A DNA stretch of 45,168 nt from Oscillospiraceae bacterium (GTDB taxonomy: Bacteria; Bacillota; Clostridia; Oscillospirales; Oscillospiraceae). Location of the stretch: NCBI GenBank assembly GCA_017445385.1, contig JAFSUG010000004.1:1-45168 (forward strand). The letters are read 5' to 3'. This document shows positions 23,257 through 32,176 of the stretch, piece after piece (within the stretch, counting starts at the first letter, position 1; each line of letters starts with the position of its first letter). A program made the position numbers and the translations under genes. Under the pieces are notes generated by a model, which searched no databases, was not told the DNA's origin, and saw only the letters and a list, made by a program, of their open reading frames with translations.

Positions 23257-24489
23257 TTATCGGATCTGTCCGTTTCCGCGGACGATGTATTTATAGGTGG
23301 TCAGCTCCTGCAGACCGAGCGGCCCTCTCGCGTGGAGCTTCTGCGTGGAAATGCCCATCTCGCAGCCAAGCCCGAATTCGCCGCCGTCGGTAAAGCGCGT
23401 AGAGGCGTTCACGTAGACCGCTGCCGAATCCACAAGGCGCGTAAAGCGCTTTGCCGATTCTTCACTGCGCGTCAGAATGGACTCGCTGTGCCCGGTGGAA
23501 TGCGCCGCGATGTGGCGGATCGCAGCTTCCGTATCGTCAACGATGGCAACTGCGAGGATGTAATCGAGAAATTCCGTATCGAAGTCGTTTTCGCCGGCGG
23601 GTGTGCCGTCAATGATTGCGGCGGCTTGCGGATCGAGCCGCAGCTCCACCTTGGAAAGCCGCGCTTTCAGCTTCGGCAGAAACGCTTTGGCGATCGCTTT
23701 GTGCACAAGCAGCACTTCTTCGGCGTTGCAAACGGAAGGACGGCTCGTTTTCGCGTTTTCGATGACGTTCAGCGCCATTTCCTGATCTGCGCTCTCATCA
23801 ACGTAGATGTGGCAGATGCCGGTGCCGGTCTGAATGCAGGGGACTTTCGCGTTTTCTAGGCACGCGCGGATCAGCCCTGCGCCGCCGCGCGGGATCAGCA
23901 GATCGATCAGCCCCTCCGCTTCCATCAGCTCGGTTGCGCTGGCGCGCGTTGTGTCTTCCACAAGCCCGACCAAATCGGTCGGAAGGCTTGCATCCGCAAG
24001 CCCCATGTGCAGCGCGTCTACAATCGCCGCGTTGGAGCGATAGGATTCCTTGCCGCCGCGCAGAACAACCGCGTTGCCCGATTTTAGCGCCAAAACGGCG
24101 GCGTCGGAGGTGACGTTCGGGCGGCTTTCATAGATAATGCCGATTACGCCCATCGGAACAGCTGTTTTTTCGATCACGAGCCCGTTCGGGCGGTTCACGG
24201 TTGCAAGCACTTTGCCGGTAGGGTCGGGCAAGGCGATCACGTCTTCAATGCCTTTTGCCATGCCTTCGATCCGCTCGGCGGTCAGCGTCAGACGGTCGAT
24301 CATAACGTTTCCGAGCCGCTCGCGCGATGCGGCAACGTCGGCTTCGTTTGCGGCTAAGATCGCGTCCGTCTGTGTACGCAGGCGGTTTGCCATCGCGGCA
24401 AGCGCGCTGTTTTTCTGCTCTGCCGTGCAGCCGGCAAGGACGGGGGCAGCCGCCTTTGCCGCGCGGAGAATGTCAATCGTTGCTCTCAC
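23257..24489 (-). CDS. proA: Glutamate-5-semialdehyde dehydrogenase
   Basis: A 410-residue aldehyde dehydrogenase-superfamily enzyme that reduces glutamyl-5-phosphate with [45 protein letters not shown] (with the catalytic Cys) and the C-terminal [22 protein letters not shown] are typical of ProA. The start was placed at a GTG (24489) because GGGAGGG lies seven bases upstream. It overlaps the proB stop by 4 bases (GTGA). A TTG at 24507 is in frame but would lie over the binding site. Confidence 0.95.
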   Translation of the reverse strand: MRATIDILRAAKAAAPVLAGCTAEQKNSALAAMANRLRTQTDAILAANEADVAASRERLGNVMIDRLTLTAERIEGMAKGIEDVIALPDPTGKVLATVNRPNGLVIEKTAVPMGVIGIIYESRPNVTSDAAVLALKSGNAVVLRGGKESYRSNAAIVDALHMGLADASLPTDLVGLVEDTTRASATELMEAEGLIDLLIPRGGAGLIRACLENAKVPCIQTGTGICHIYVDESADQEMALNVIENAKTSRPSVCNAEEVLLVHKAIAKAFLPKLKARLSKVELRLDPQAAAIIDGTPAGENDFDTEFLDYILAVAIVDDTEAAIRHIAAHSTGHSESILTRSEESAKRFTRLVDSAAVYVNASTRFTDGGEFGLGCEMGISTQKLHARGPLGLQELTTYKYIVRGNGQIR

Positions 24490-25259
24490 TTTGCAGCCCT
24501 CCCGCAAAAGCGCGTGCCAATCGGTTTTCCGTCCGCCGCGTCATAGAGATTTTCGGGGCGGTTTCCGCTTGCGATCACCATGTCGGTGCCGGCGCTCATG
24601 CAGATCTCGGCGGCGGAAATCTTTGTTGCCATGCCGCCCGTGCCGAAGCTTGTGCCTTTTCCGCCTGCCGATGCGAGGATCTCCGGCGTCAGCTCTCGCA
24701 CCTCGCGCAGCAGCGCAGCGGTTTGATCCTTGCGCGGATCGGCGGTGTAAAGTCCCTCAATATCGGAAAGAATAATCAGCAGGTCTGCGTTTACGCTGAC
24801 GGCAACCATTGCACTGAGCGTATCGTTGTCGCCAACGGCAACTTCTTCGGTTGAAACGGTGTCGTTCTCGTTGATAACGGGAATCACGCCGAGCTCCAGC
24901 AGCCGCAGCATCGTATTTGTGAAGTTCTGATGCCGCTCAGGGTTGCGGAGGTCTTCGCCGGTCAGCAGAATCTGCGCGGTTGTGTGGTGGTACTCGGAAA
25001 AGAGCTTATCGTAAATATACATCAGCTCGCACTGACCGACCGCCGCCATCGCCTGCTTCGTGGGCATATCATCCGGGCGCTTTGCAAGATTCATCTTGCC
25101 CACGCCCAGCGCGATCGCGCCGGAGGATACAAGGATTATTTCGTGTCCGGCGTTTTTCATATCGCTTAAAACTTTGCAGAGCGCCTCCGCGTGGCGGATG
25201 TTGATCCGGCCCGTGCCATAGGTCAGCGTGGAAGTGCCTACTTTAACAGTAATTCGCAT
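24486..25259 (-). CDS. proB: Glutamate 5-kinase (short form, no PUA domain)
   Basis: A 257-residue amino-acid-kinase fold enzyme catalysing the first, feedback-controlled step of proline synthesis. [13 protein letters not shown] (phosphate-binding loop), [36 protein letters not shown] and [14 protein letters not shown] are all present. It stops after the kinase domain, so the C-terminal PUA domain found in E. coli ProB (about 367 residues) is absent, as in many Clostridia. GAGGTG precedes the start. A strong promoter lies at 25281-25309. Confidence 0.94.
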   Translation of the reverse strand: MRITVKVGTSTLTYGTGRINIRHAEALCKVLSDMKNAGHEIILVSSGAIALGVGKMNLAKRPDDMPTKQAMAAVGQCELMYIYDKLFSEYHHTTAQILLTGEDLRNPERHQNFTNTMLRLLELGVIPVINENDTVSTEEVAVGDNDTLSAMVAVSVNADLLIILSDIEGLYTADPRKDQTAALLREVRELTPEILASAGGKGTSFGTGGMATKISAAEICMSAGTDMVIASGNRPENLYDAADGKPIGTRFCGRAAK

Positions 25260-25280
25260 GGTTTTCACCTCGTTTGGGCT

Positions 25281-25309
25281 ATTATAGCTTTGCGGAAGGG
25301 GAAAGTCAA
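25281..25309 (-). promoter_or_regulatory. Promoter of proBAC
   Basis: Minus strand TTGACT (25309-25304), 17 bases, TATAAT (25286-25281). The -35 box overlaps the stop codon of the upstream WYL gene, so proBAC can be expressed independently of it. Confidence 0.8.
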
Positions 25310-26289
25310 TCTTCGCCGTACTGCGCAAGGCTTTGTTTTAATAATTGAATGTGCCGCTCCGCAACGGACTGCGGAAACAGGACCTTTGCGCGTCCGCCAA
25401 ACTGCGAGAGCCAGGCGAAGAACGTTGCCGAAACGGCAACCTGCGCGGTAAAGGTGAAGTGCTTTTCGCCGTCCGGGATCAGCATGCTCTCGCGGCCGAA
25501 GCGGTCAATCACAACGCCGGCAAGGTCGTTTGTAAAGCGCATCTTAACGGATACGATCTCGCCGCCGAACATGGAAAATACCGTCTTGCCGTAGGCGCTG
25601 AGATCGAGCGCGTCGGTTTTCTCATCGCGGTAGCGCGGCGTTCCCGTTTCGCGGATGCGCACCATTTTATCAACGCGGTAGTGCGTGAGCCCATGGCGCT
25701 CGGAATGCGCAACGAGATAGTAATTTTCATCGTCCCATATAAGCGCGTAGGGGCTTGCCGTGTAAATCTGATCGCGCAGCACGGGCTTTCCCGAAACGCT
25801 CCACTCAAAGTAGCGGAACGTTACCTGCGAATTATGGGTAATGGCGTCGTTGAGCGCGTCTACGTTGTAGAAAATGCTCTCTTCCATGCTCTTTACGCGC
25901 CCGGAAACAACCAAATTCCTCCGCAGGCTGCCTGCGCTGTAGCGGCTCGTCTGCTTTTCGAGCTTGGCAATCAGCTCCAGCGATTTTTTGGTGGTTAAAA
26001 ACTTGGACGACTGCACCGCGTCAACGAGCAGCTTCAGCTCCGGAAGCTGGAAATCACGCTCGGCAAGGAAATAGCCGCCGCCCCGTCCTTTGCGCAGAAC
26101 AATATCGAAGCCGTGCTCCTGAAGGCAGGCGATGTCATCGTATATCGTTTTGCGCTCGGCGCGGATCTCATGACGCGCGAGATGGTCGATGATCTCCTGC
26201 GTGGAGAGCGGATGGTCTTCGTCGGTTTCGTTTTGAAACAGCTCGATAAGATACAGCAGCTTGCGCTTTTGCTTTTCCGATCTTGCCAT
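25306..26289 (-). CDS. HTH-WYL transcriptional regulator
   Basis: A 327-residue protein. Residues 1 to about 70 form a winged helix-turn-helix ([36 protein letters not shown]). Residues about 140-220 are the WYL ligand-sensing domain ([43 protein letters not shown]) and a WCX-type C-terminal segment follows. WYL proteins respond to nucleic-acid or nucleotide ligands and often control DNA-damage or defence genes. GAGGAGG precedes the start. It is divergent from nfo (DNA repair) and 46 bp upstream of proB. The shared promoter region with nfo makes nfo a plausible target (inference). Confidence 0.88.
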   Translation of the reverse strand: MARSEKQKRKLLYLIELFQNETDEDHPLSTQEIIDHLARHEIRAERKTIYDDIACLQEHGFDIVLRKGRGGGYFLAERDFQLPELKLLVDAVQSSKFLTTKKSLELIAKLEKQTSRYSAGSLRRNLVVSGRVKSMEESIFYNVDALNDAITHNSQVTFRYFEWSVSGKPVLRDQIYTASPYALIWDDENYYLVAHSERHGLTHYRVDKMVRIRETGTPRYRDEKTDALDLSAYGKTVFSMFGGEIVSVKMRFTNDLAGVVIDRFGRESMLIPDGEKHFTFTAQVAVSATFFAWLSQFGGRAKVLFPQSVAERHIQLLKQSLAQYGED

Positions 26290-26328
26290 GGTGCGCCTCC
26301 TCGGTAAAAAGATTCGCGGTTTTTAACA

Positions 26329-26387
26329 AGTGTACAATAAAATGGACTGAAATGCAACTTGCAAATTCACGCGAAACGGCGTATGAT
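26329..26387. promoter_or_regulatory. Back-to-back promoters for the WYL regulator and nfo
   Basis: Minus strand: TTGCAT (26357-26352), 17 bases, TACACT (26334-26329) for the WYL gene. Plus strand: TTGCAA (26359-26364), 17 bases, TATGAT (26382-26387) for nfo. The two -35 boxes are separated by one base, so RNA polymerase probably cannot occupy both at once. Confidence 0.72.
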
Positions 26388-26426
26388 AAAATAGATAGAA
26401 AAAGATGGAAGCAAGAGGGAGTTGCC

Positions 26427-27272
26427 ATGCTGTATATCGGCTGTCATTTATCCTCGTCCGCCGGGTATATGGCGATGGGGAAAACGGCGCTTTCGATCGG
26501 CGCAAATACATTCCAGTTCTTCACGCGCAATCCGCGCGGCGGCGCCGCAAAAGAGATTGATCCTGCCGATGCCGCTGCGTTTTGCGCAATGCAGCAATCC
26601 GAGCAGATCGGTAAGATTGTGGCGCACGCATCGTATACGATCAACCCGTGTTCAAAAGATGAAAATACGCTGCGCTTTGCGCGCCGAATGATGGCGGACG
26701 ATCTGCGGCGGCTGGAGCTGACGCCGGGAAACTACTATAATTTCCACCCCGGCAGCCACGTTGGGCAGGGAACGGAGCGCGGCATCGAGCTGATTACCGA
26801 AACGCTCAACGAGATTCTCTTCCCCGCGCAGCAGACAACCGTGCTGCTGGAAACGATGGCAGGCAAGGGAAGCGAAGTGGGCAGCCGGTTTGAGGAGCTG
26901 CGCGCCATACTCGACGGCGTAAAGCTGCAGGAAAAGATGGGCGTATGCCTCGATAGCTGCCATGTGTTTGACGGCGGCTATGATATTGTTGCGCATCTGG
27001 ACGACGTGCTTTCGGAATTTGACCGCGTGATCGGCTTGGATCGGCTCTGTGCGATTCATCTGAACGATTCGAAAAATCCGCTCGGCAGCCATAAAGACCG
27101 CCATGAAAAAATTGGACTCGGCATGATCGGAGAAACCGCGCTCGCCGCGCTGATCTGCCATCCGAAGCTGCGCGGTCGACCGGTGATTTTGGAAACGCCG
27201 AACGAGCTGCCGGGTTATACCGATGAAATCATTCGCCTGCGGAAATATTACGCGCAGACGGAAACGGAATAA
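26427..27272 (+). CDS. nfo: Deoxyribonuclease IV (AP endonuclease)
   Basis: A 281-residue TIM-barrel, zinc-dependent apurinic/apyrimidinic endonuclease for base-excision repair. [92 protein letters not shown] and ILETPNE supply the His/Glu/Asp zinc ligands in family order. The start was set at 26427 by GAGGGAG upstream. The 48 codons before it are open but contain the promoters. It is the first gene of a run that continues with the AI-2E-type transporter 12 bp downstream. Confidence 0.94.
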   Translation: MLYIGCHLSSSAGYMAMGKTALSIGANTFQFFTRNPRGGAAKEIDPADAAAFCAMQQSEQIGKIVAHASYTINPCSKDENTLRFARRMMADDLRRLELTPGNYYNFHPGSHVGQGTERGIELITETLNEILFPAQQTTVLLETMAGKGSEVGSRFEELRAILDGVKLQEKMGVCLDSCHVFDGGYDIVAHLDDVLSEFDRVIGLDRLCAIHLNDSKNPLGSHKDRHEKIGLGMIGETALAALICHPKLRGRPVILETPNELPGYTDEIIRLRKYYAQTETE

Positions 27273-27284
27273 GGAGAACGTGTT

Positions 27285-28562
27285 ATGGGCTGGAGAAACA
27301 GTAAATATTTCCGCTGGGGCACTACGATGCTCGGCGTAATTATTGCAGGCGCGCTTTTTATCGTGATTCTAACCAACCTGCAGGGCTTTTTCGATATTAT
27401 CCGAGCCGCAATTCAGATCATTTCGCCGCTGATTTACGGCTGTGTGTTCGCATACTTACTCAATCCGCTTGTGAAGCTGATGGAGGGTTGGCTTGCGCCG
27501 CGCATCGAAAAGAAAGCGAAAAAGCCGGAGAAGGCGAGCAAGCTGCCGCGTATACTCGGCATGCTGTTCGCATATCTCATTTTCGGCTTCGTTGTGTACG
27601 GCTTATTTGCGTTGGTGCTGCCGCAGCTATATGAAACCATTGCGCAGATCGTAAGCAATATGCCGTCCTACGTTGCACGCGCCGAGGAATGGACGCTCGG
27701 CATCCTTGCCGACAACCCGGAGGTGCAGGTGATCGTCAATACGGCGCTCGATAAGATTTACGAGTATCTGCAATCGTGGCTGTCCGATGGTCTGCTTGCG
27801 AACGTGCAGACGTATCTTGCCGGCATCACAAGCTCCGTGATGTCCGTAATCCGCGAGCTTGCAAGCATGCTGATCGGTCTCGTTGCCTCTGTGTATATCC
27901 TCTGGTCGAAGGACCTGTTCCAGGCGCAGGCGAAAAAGCTGATCGTTGCGATTTTCCGCCGCCCAACCGCAAACCGGATTTTGTATATCGGCCGCGAAAC
28001 GCATCGCATTTTCAGCGGCTTCGTCGTTGGCAAGATCATCGATGCAACGATCATCGGCATCATCTGCTATATCGGCATGCGCATTTTGGGGCTTCCGTTC
28101 CCGATGCTGATTGCAACGATAGTCGGCGTTACGAACATCATTCCGTTCTTCGGTCCGATCATCGGTATTATCCCCAGCGCGATCCTGATTCTGTTTGTCA
28201 ATCCGCTGCAGGCATTCTACTTCGTGATCTTTGAGCTGATCGTCCAGCAGGTGGACGGCAATATAATCGGGCCGCGCATCCTTGGCGATACGGTCGGCAT
28301 TTCCGGTTTCTGGGTGCTGATTTCTATTACGATTGCCGGCAATCTGTTTGGCTTTGCAGGCATGGTGCTCGGCGTTCCGGTGTTCGCGGTGATCTACGTG
28401 CTTGTCAGCGAGTGGACCAACCGCCGTCTGCGCGCGAAATCGCTTACAACCGCAACGAATGAATACTACGCCATTACGGAAACAGCGGATCTTGAAACGC
28501 CGCTCGATGTAGACGCGGAGCAGATCCAGTTCGCTGAAACGGAAACAGAACGGGAGGACTGA
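27285..28562 (+). CDS. AI-2E family (PerM/YdbI-like) membrane transporter
   Basis: A 425-residue polytopic membrane protein with about eight hydrophobic segments. Features are two N-terminal helices, a charged 60-residue loop (EKKAKKPEKASK), IISPLIYGCVFAYLLNPLV, and the family's C-terminal GVTNIIPFFGPIIGIIPSAIL and QQVDGNIIGPRILGDTVGISGFWVLISI motifs. Members export AI-2 or act as ion antiporters, so the substrate is unknown. The C-terminus is acidic. AAGGAG precedes the start, and the stop lies two bases before the PspC gene. Confidence 0.9.
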   Translation: MGWRNSKYFRWGTTMLGVIIAGALFIVILTNLQGFFDIIRAAIQIISPLIYGCVFAYLLNPLVKLMEGWLAPRIEKKAKKPEKASKLPRILGMLFAYLIFGFVVYGLFALVLPQLYETIAQIVSNMPSYVARAEEWTLGILADNPEVQVIVNTALDKIYEYLQSWLSDGLLANVQTYLAGITSSVMSVIRELASMLIGLVASVYILWSKDLFQAQAKKLIVAIFRRPTANRILYIGRETHRIFSGFVVGKIIDATIIGIICYIGMRILGLPFPMLIATIVGVTNIIPFFGPIIGIIPSAILILFVNPLQAFYFVIFELIVQQVDGNIIGPRILGDTVGISGFWVLISITIAGNLFGFAGMVLGVPVFAVIYVLVSEWTNRRLRAKSLTTATNEYYAITETADLETPLDVDAEQIQFAETETERED

Positions 28563-28564
28563 AC

Positions 28565-28756
28565 ATGGAAAAGAAAAAACTTTGCAGATCAACAACCAAT
28601 AAGCGCATCGGCGGCGTTTGCGCCGGAATTGCGGAATACTTTGGCTGGGATCCTACGATCGTGCGCCTGATTTGGGCGTTTTTGATCCTTTGCGTCGGCA
28701 CGGGCATTTTGCTCTATTTGGTGCTTTGGTTCGTGCTGCCGAAGGATAATCAATGA
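28565..28756 (+). CDS. PspC-domain membrane protein
   Basis: A 63-residue protein that is a single PspC domain: KLCRSTTNKRIGGVCAGIAEYFGWDPTIVRLIW followed by one transmembrane helix (AFLILCVGTGILLYLVLWFVLP). PspC proteins sense membrane stress. GGGAGG precedes the start. It overlaps the FHA-SEDS gene by 4 bases (ATGA), so the two are translationally coupled. Confidence 0.9.
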   Translation: MEKKKLCRSTTNKRIGGVCAGIAEYFGWDPTIVRLIWAFLILCVGTGILLYLVLWFVLPKDNQ

Positions 28757-30423
28757 ATTTTTCCTTTCTGATCGCAGCGGCAAGGTATCTTGTGCCGCTG
28801 CTGATGCTTGCCGTGCTGATCCGCATTGCGATCAGCCTGTTTTCGCACCGCGGCGAGGAGGAAATCTGGGCGTGGCTCTGCCTGCCGAATGGGGAGCGGC
28901 TGCCCGTAACCCATTGGGAAACTACAATCGGCCGCGCGAAATCCTGCGACGTTTCCGTGCAGTATTCAACGATCTCACGGCTGCACGCCATTTTAACGCG
29001 CCATGACGACGGCTCGTGGACGATCTCAGACGCCGGCTCAAAAGGCGGTATCTCCGTAAATGGGAAAACCGTGCAGTCGCAGCAAGTGCGCTACGGCGAG
29101 ATGATCTCGCTTGCCGACGTTGCGTTTACGCTCGTTCCGATCACGCCTGAGCAGGAAGCTGCGCAGGCGCGCTACCGCATTGCCCCTCAGGGACTTAAGC
29201 AGGGCGTTACGCTGCTGCTTCTCACGGCACTGCAGGTTTTGCTTACCGCTTGCGGTATCGGCGTTCAGCCGGATTATGCCGCGCGGATCGCATCGTGCTT
29301 CGGCGCGCTCTGCGCAGCGCAGTGGGCGCTTTATGGATTTTATCGGGCGATCAAACGCCGCTGCTTCGAACCGGAAACAGCGGCGTTTTTGCTCTGCTCT
29401 CTCTGCCTTTCGGTGCTGTCATCCTCCGCGCCGGACAGGCTCTATAAGCAAACGGGCGCAATGCTTGCAGGCATCGTTGTTTTTCTGCTCGTAGGCTGGT
29501 GTCTTCGCGTGGAGCGCCGCGCCAAGATCGTGCGCTATATCGCGTCCGTTTTGGGCATTGCGCTGCTGCTTTCCGCAGTCCTCTTCGGCAGGGAAATCAA
29601 CGGCGCGAGAAACTGGATCTATATCGGCGGACTTTCCATTCAGCCGTCTGAGCTTGCGAAAATCTGCTTTGTTTTCGCCGGCGCGTCTTCTCTGGAGCGG
29701 CTTGTAACAAAACGGAACGTCACGCTCTTTTTGGCTTATACGGCGGCGATCTGCGTTTGCCTTGCGATTGTCAGCGATTTCGGCACGGCGCTGATCTTCT
29801 TTACGGCGTTCGTTGTGATTGCTTACCTGCGCTCGGGCAACCTCACCGCCATCGCGCTCGGCGGCGTCGGCGTAGGGTTTATCGGCGTTGTTGCCGCGCG
29901 GTTTTTGCCGTATATAACGCGACGCGCATCGGCGTGGGGGCACGTTTGGGAAAATCCGCTCACAACCGGCTATCAGCAAACGCGCGCCATGATGTGCATG
30001 GCGGCAGGCGGCTTGTTTGGGCTCGGCATCGGGCAGGGGTGGCTGCATTACGTTGCCGCAGCCGATACCGACCTCGTCTTTGCGCTGCTTGGCGAAGAAT
30101 ACGGCTTGATCGTTGCGGTTTCCGCCGTGCTGACGATTTTGCTGCTGGCGCTGTTTGTTGTGCGAATGTCGCCGCGCAGCCGCAGCGCGCTGCATACAAT
30201 CGGCGCGTCAGCGGCGGTTGGTATGTTCCTCGTGCAAACCATGCTGAACGTCCTCGGAACGGTAGACCTTCTGCCGCTCACGGGCGTTACGTTTCCGTTC
30301 CTTTCCGCCGGCGGCTCTGCGGCAATCGCGTCTTGGGGGCTGCTTGCGTTTGTCAAATCGGTGGATACGCGGCAGAATGCCAGCTTCACGATCCGCCTTC
30401 CGAAGGAGGTGGCCGAAAAATGA
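28753..30423 (+). CDS. FHA-domain + SEDS (FtsW/RodA) fusion
   Basis: A 556-residue membrane protein. Residues about 7-30 form one transmembrane helix. Residues about 38-130 are a forkhead-associated domain with GR (60-61), SRLH (75-78) and NG (103-104), the phosphothreonine-binding residues. From about 150 to the end is a SEDS glycosyltransferase: GARNWIYIGGLSIQPSELAK, SDFGTAL, GWLHYVAAADTDLVFALLGEEYG (catalytic Asp region) and TGVTFPFLSAGGSA. SEDS proteins polymerise lipid II with a class B PBP, and that PBP is the next gene, overlapping by 4 bases. The FHA domain suggests control by Ser/Thr phosphorylation (inference). No kinase lies in the window. Confidence 0.92.
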   Translation: MNFSFLIAAARYLVPLLMLAVLIRIAISLFSHRGEEEIWAWLCLPNGERLPVTHWETTIGRAKSCDVSVQYSTISRLHAILTRHDDGSWTISDAGSKGGISVNGKTVQSQQVRYGEMISLADVAFTLVPITPEQEAAQARYRIAPQGLKQGVTLLLLTALQVLLTACGIGVQPDYAARIASCFGALCAAQWALYGFYRAIKRRCFEPETAAFLLCSLCLSVLSSSAPDRLYKQTGAMLAGIVVFLLVGWCLRVERRAKIVRYIASVLGIALLLSAVLFGREINGARNWIYIGGLSIQPSELAKICFVFAGASSLERLVTKRNVTLFLAYTAAICVCLAIVSDFGTALIFFTAFVVIAYLRSGNLTAIALGGVGVGFIGVVAARFLPYITRRASAWGHVWENPLTTGYQQTRAMMCMAAGGLFGLGIGQGWLHYVAAADTDLVFALLGEEYGLIVAVSAVLTILLLALFVVRMSPRSRSALHTIGASAAVGMFLVQTMLNVLGTVDLLPLTGVTFPFLSAGGSAAIASWGLLAFVKSVDTRQNASFTIRLPKEVAEK

Positions 30424-31751
30424 AACGGCTCTCCCGAAGAACTTGGATGACGCTTGCGCTTGCCTTGCTCCTTTTGGCAGGCTTGGTGCTTTATCTCGTC
30501 CGCTTTGCGCTGTATAGCGAGCGGTGGGTTGTTTTTCCCGGCAATCCGCATGCTTACAGCGGCACGCATCTGCTTGCCGGCGAGGTGACGGATCGGGACG
30601 GCGAAAAGCTGCTCGATTTTTCCGATGGTAAGAGCTACAGCGCCGATAGCGCCATTCGCAAGGCAACGCTGCATCTGCTCGGCGACCGTACCGGCAACGT
30701 ACCGTCGCCGGTGCTGGATCGCTATGCGGCGCGGCTGCTTGGTTATGATGTGGTTTCGGGACTTTATGGCGCGCAGTCGCGGCGCGGCGCGCTCAAGTTG
30801 ACGATCAGCGCACGGGTGCAGACGGAGGCGCTGAATGCGCTTGCCGGCAGAAGCGGAACGGTGCTTGTCTATAATTATCAGACGGGTGAGATTCTCTGCG
30901 CGGCGTCGTCGCCAACGTTCGATCCGGACGGCAGTGCGCCGGCGGAATCGGACGGCGTTTACCTCAACCGCGCGTTCGGCGCGGTGTATACCCCCGGCTC
31001 GATTTTTAAGCTCGTCACCGCCGCAGCGGCAATCGAAACGCTGCCCGATGCGCAGACGGCAACCTATCGGTGCGAGGGAACGTACGCGATCGGCGAACAA
31101 AGCGTTACCTGCACGGCTGCGCATGGCGATCTCACGCTGGAGCAGGCGCTTGCGAAATCCTGCAACTGCGCCTTTGCGCAGATTGCCGAGCAGCTCGGCA
31201 AAAAAACGATGCTGGATAGCGTCAAGCGCTGGGGCGTTGCGGAACCCTGCCGCTTTGACGGCGTTATAACGCCGTCAGGCAGATTCGATCCGCAAGATGC
31301 GGATCAAATTGATTTTGCATGGGCGTGCATCGGGCAGTATACGGATCTTGTCAATCCCTGCAGCTACCTGCGCTTCGTCGGCATGATCGCAGGCGAGGGG
31401 AAAGCGGCGCAGCCGTATCTGACCGCGCAGGCAGGCGGCTATACGGCGCATACGAAAAACGCGCCTTACCGCATGGAAACGGAAACGGCGCGGATTCTTG
31501 CCGATTATATGGCGTATGCCGCCGAAACGGTCTACGGCAATATCGCAGACCTTCCTGTCTGCGCGAAATCCGGCACGGCGGAGGTCGGGGAAGGTCAGCC
31601 GACAAACGCGAATTTCGTTGGCTTCGTGCGCAGCGAAGCGTGTCCGCTTGCGTTTTATATAACGGTTGAGGGCGGCGGCAGCGGCAGCAAGACCTGCGCC
31701 CCGATTGCCGACCGTGTGCTGCGCGCTTGTAAACAGGCGATCGAAAGCTGA
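30420..31751 (+). CDS. Class B penicillin-binding protein (transpeptidase)
   Basis: A 443-residue D,D-transpeptidase with one N-terminal membrane anchor (about 9-30). The catalytic motifs are S194-I-F-K197 (TPGSIFKLVT), S247-C-N249 and K383-S-G385 (KSGTAE). The N-terminal dimerisation part is short, so the protein resembles the compact PbpA/PBP2 type that partners a SEDS polymerase. AAGGAGG precedes the start codon, which overlaps the FHA-SEDS stop by 4 bases. Together they form a probable septal, elongation or spore peptidoglycan synthase. It is the last gene before tRNA-Pro. Confidence 0.93.
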   Translation: MKRLSRRTWMTLALALLLLAGLVLYLVRFALYSERWVVFPGNPHAYSGTHLLAGEVTDRDGEKLLDFSDGKSYSADSAIRKATLHLLGDRTGNVPSPVLDRYAARLLGYDVVSGLYGAQSRRGALKLTISARVQTEALNALAGRSGTVLVYNYQTGEILCAASSPTFDPDGSAPAESDGVYLNRAFGAVYTPGSIFKLVTAAAAIETLPDAQTATYRCEGTYAIGEQSVTCTAAHGDLTLEQALAKSCNCAFAQIAEQLGKKTMLDSVKRWGVAEPCRFDGVITPSGRFDPQDADQIDFAWACIGQYTDLVNPCSYLRFVGMIAGEGKAAQPYLTAQAGGYTAHTKNAPYRMETETARILADYMAYAAETVYGNIADLPVCAKSGTAEVGEGQPTNANFVGFVRSEACPLAFYITVEGGGSGSKTCAPIADRVLRACKQAIES

Positions 31752-31760
31752 AAAAAGTGC

Positions 31761-31789
31761 TTGCAAAAACGGTAAGCGTGTGCTATGAT
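31761..31789 (+). promoter_or_regulatory. Promoter of tRNA-Pro
   Basis: TTGCAA (31761-31766), 17 bases and TATGAT (31784-31789) with TGC before it. Confidence 0.75.
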
Positions 31790-31799
31790 ACTCGGGCAA

Positions 31800-31876
31800 C
31801 CGGGTGTGGCGAAGTTTGGTATCGCGCTTGACTGGGGGTCAAGAGGCCGTGGGTTCAAGTCCCGCCACTCGGACCA
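31800..31876 (+). tRNA. tRNA-Pro (anticodon GGG)
   Basis: The acceptor CCGGGTG pairs with CACTCGG. The anticodon stem CTTGA/TCAAG has loop CTGGGGG (anticodon GGG, reading CCC). The T arm is GTGGG-TTCAAGT-CCCGC and ACCA is encoded. It has its own promoter and terminator. Its last 20 bases (31857-31876) recur exactly at 32004-32023, which is the classic mark of integration at a tRNA 3' end. An AT-rich defence island begins within about 100 bases of that copy. Confidence 0.95.
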
Positions 31877-31911
31877 AAAAAGAAGAACGCCGAACGGCGT
31901 TCTTCTTTTTT
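31876..31911. terminator. Terminator of tRNA-Pro
   Basis: Stem AAAAAAGAAGAACGCCG pairs with CGGCGTTCTTCTTTTTT around an AA loop. It starts at the last base of the CCA end. Confidence 0.9.
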
Positions 31912-31925
31912 GTATCATTGAAATT

Positions 31926-32023
31926 GTGGCGGGGCTGGCATGGCGGCTCTTGGCGGCGTGCCGGTGGCACGCCGCGACCGCCGTTGGCTTTTCCGCAGAA
32001 AAGAAGTCCCGCCACTCGGACCA
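31926..32023. repeat. tRNA-Pro-associated repeat: hairpin element and duplicated tRNA 3' end
   Basis: GTGGCGGG (31926-31933) is the inverse of CCCGCCAC in the tRNA T stem/acceptor. GGCGGCTCTTGGCG lies at 31942-31955, followed by a 10-bp GC hairpin (GCGGCGTGCC 31953-31962 with GGCACGCCGC 31966-31975). At 32004-32023 is an exact 20-base copy of the tRNA-Pro 3' end including ACCA. This may be an attachment-site scar or a small mobile repeat. The 14-base word also follows tRNA-Asn at 572-585. Confidence 0.65.
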
Positions 32024-32030
32024 TAATTGC

Positions 32031-32066
32031 TAAGGGAGAGATACAAGCGATCTCTCCCTTAATTTT
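32031..32066. terminator. Terminator-like hairpin at island left edge
   Basis: TAAGGGAGAGAT (32031-32042) pairs with ATCTCTCCCTTA (32050-32061), followed by ATTTTA. There is no obvious gene for it to serve, so it may be a remnant brought or left by the insertion. Confidence 0.6.
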
Positions 32067-32075
32067 ACCCTTTTT

Positions 32076-32109
32076 CAGCCGAAAACAGCCGTTTTTCGGC
32101 TGATTTTTG
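32076..32109. terminator. Second hairpin, island left edge
   Basis: CAGCCGAAAA (32076-32085) pairs with TTTTCGGCTG (32093-32102), followed by ATTTTTGTGTTTTT. From here to about 32326 the sequence is AT-rich and codes for nothing obvious except the repeats and promoter listed next. Confidence 0.5.
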
Positions 32110-32176
32110 TGTTTTTACGCCCTTCGACTTGGCGATTGTCTAAAATTGGAGTCTTTCTGATTGCTCCCGACAAATT

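Noticed and set aside
29757-30419. Long N-terminal extension of the PBP gene in frame
   Set aside because: It overlaps the FHA-SEDS gene throughout. AAGGAGG and the membrane anchor place the start at 30420.
28753-30423. FHA and SEDS parts as two genes merged by error
   Set aside because: The reading frame is continuous, and the linker (about 130-150) has normal codon use and no internal ribosome binding site.
31655-31918. Short minus-strand frame containing a WSEWRDLNPRPLDPQ-like peptide
   Set aside because: This is the well-known false peptide produced by reading a tRNA (here tRNA-Pro) in reverse.
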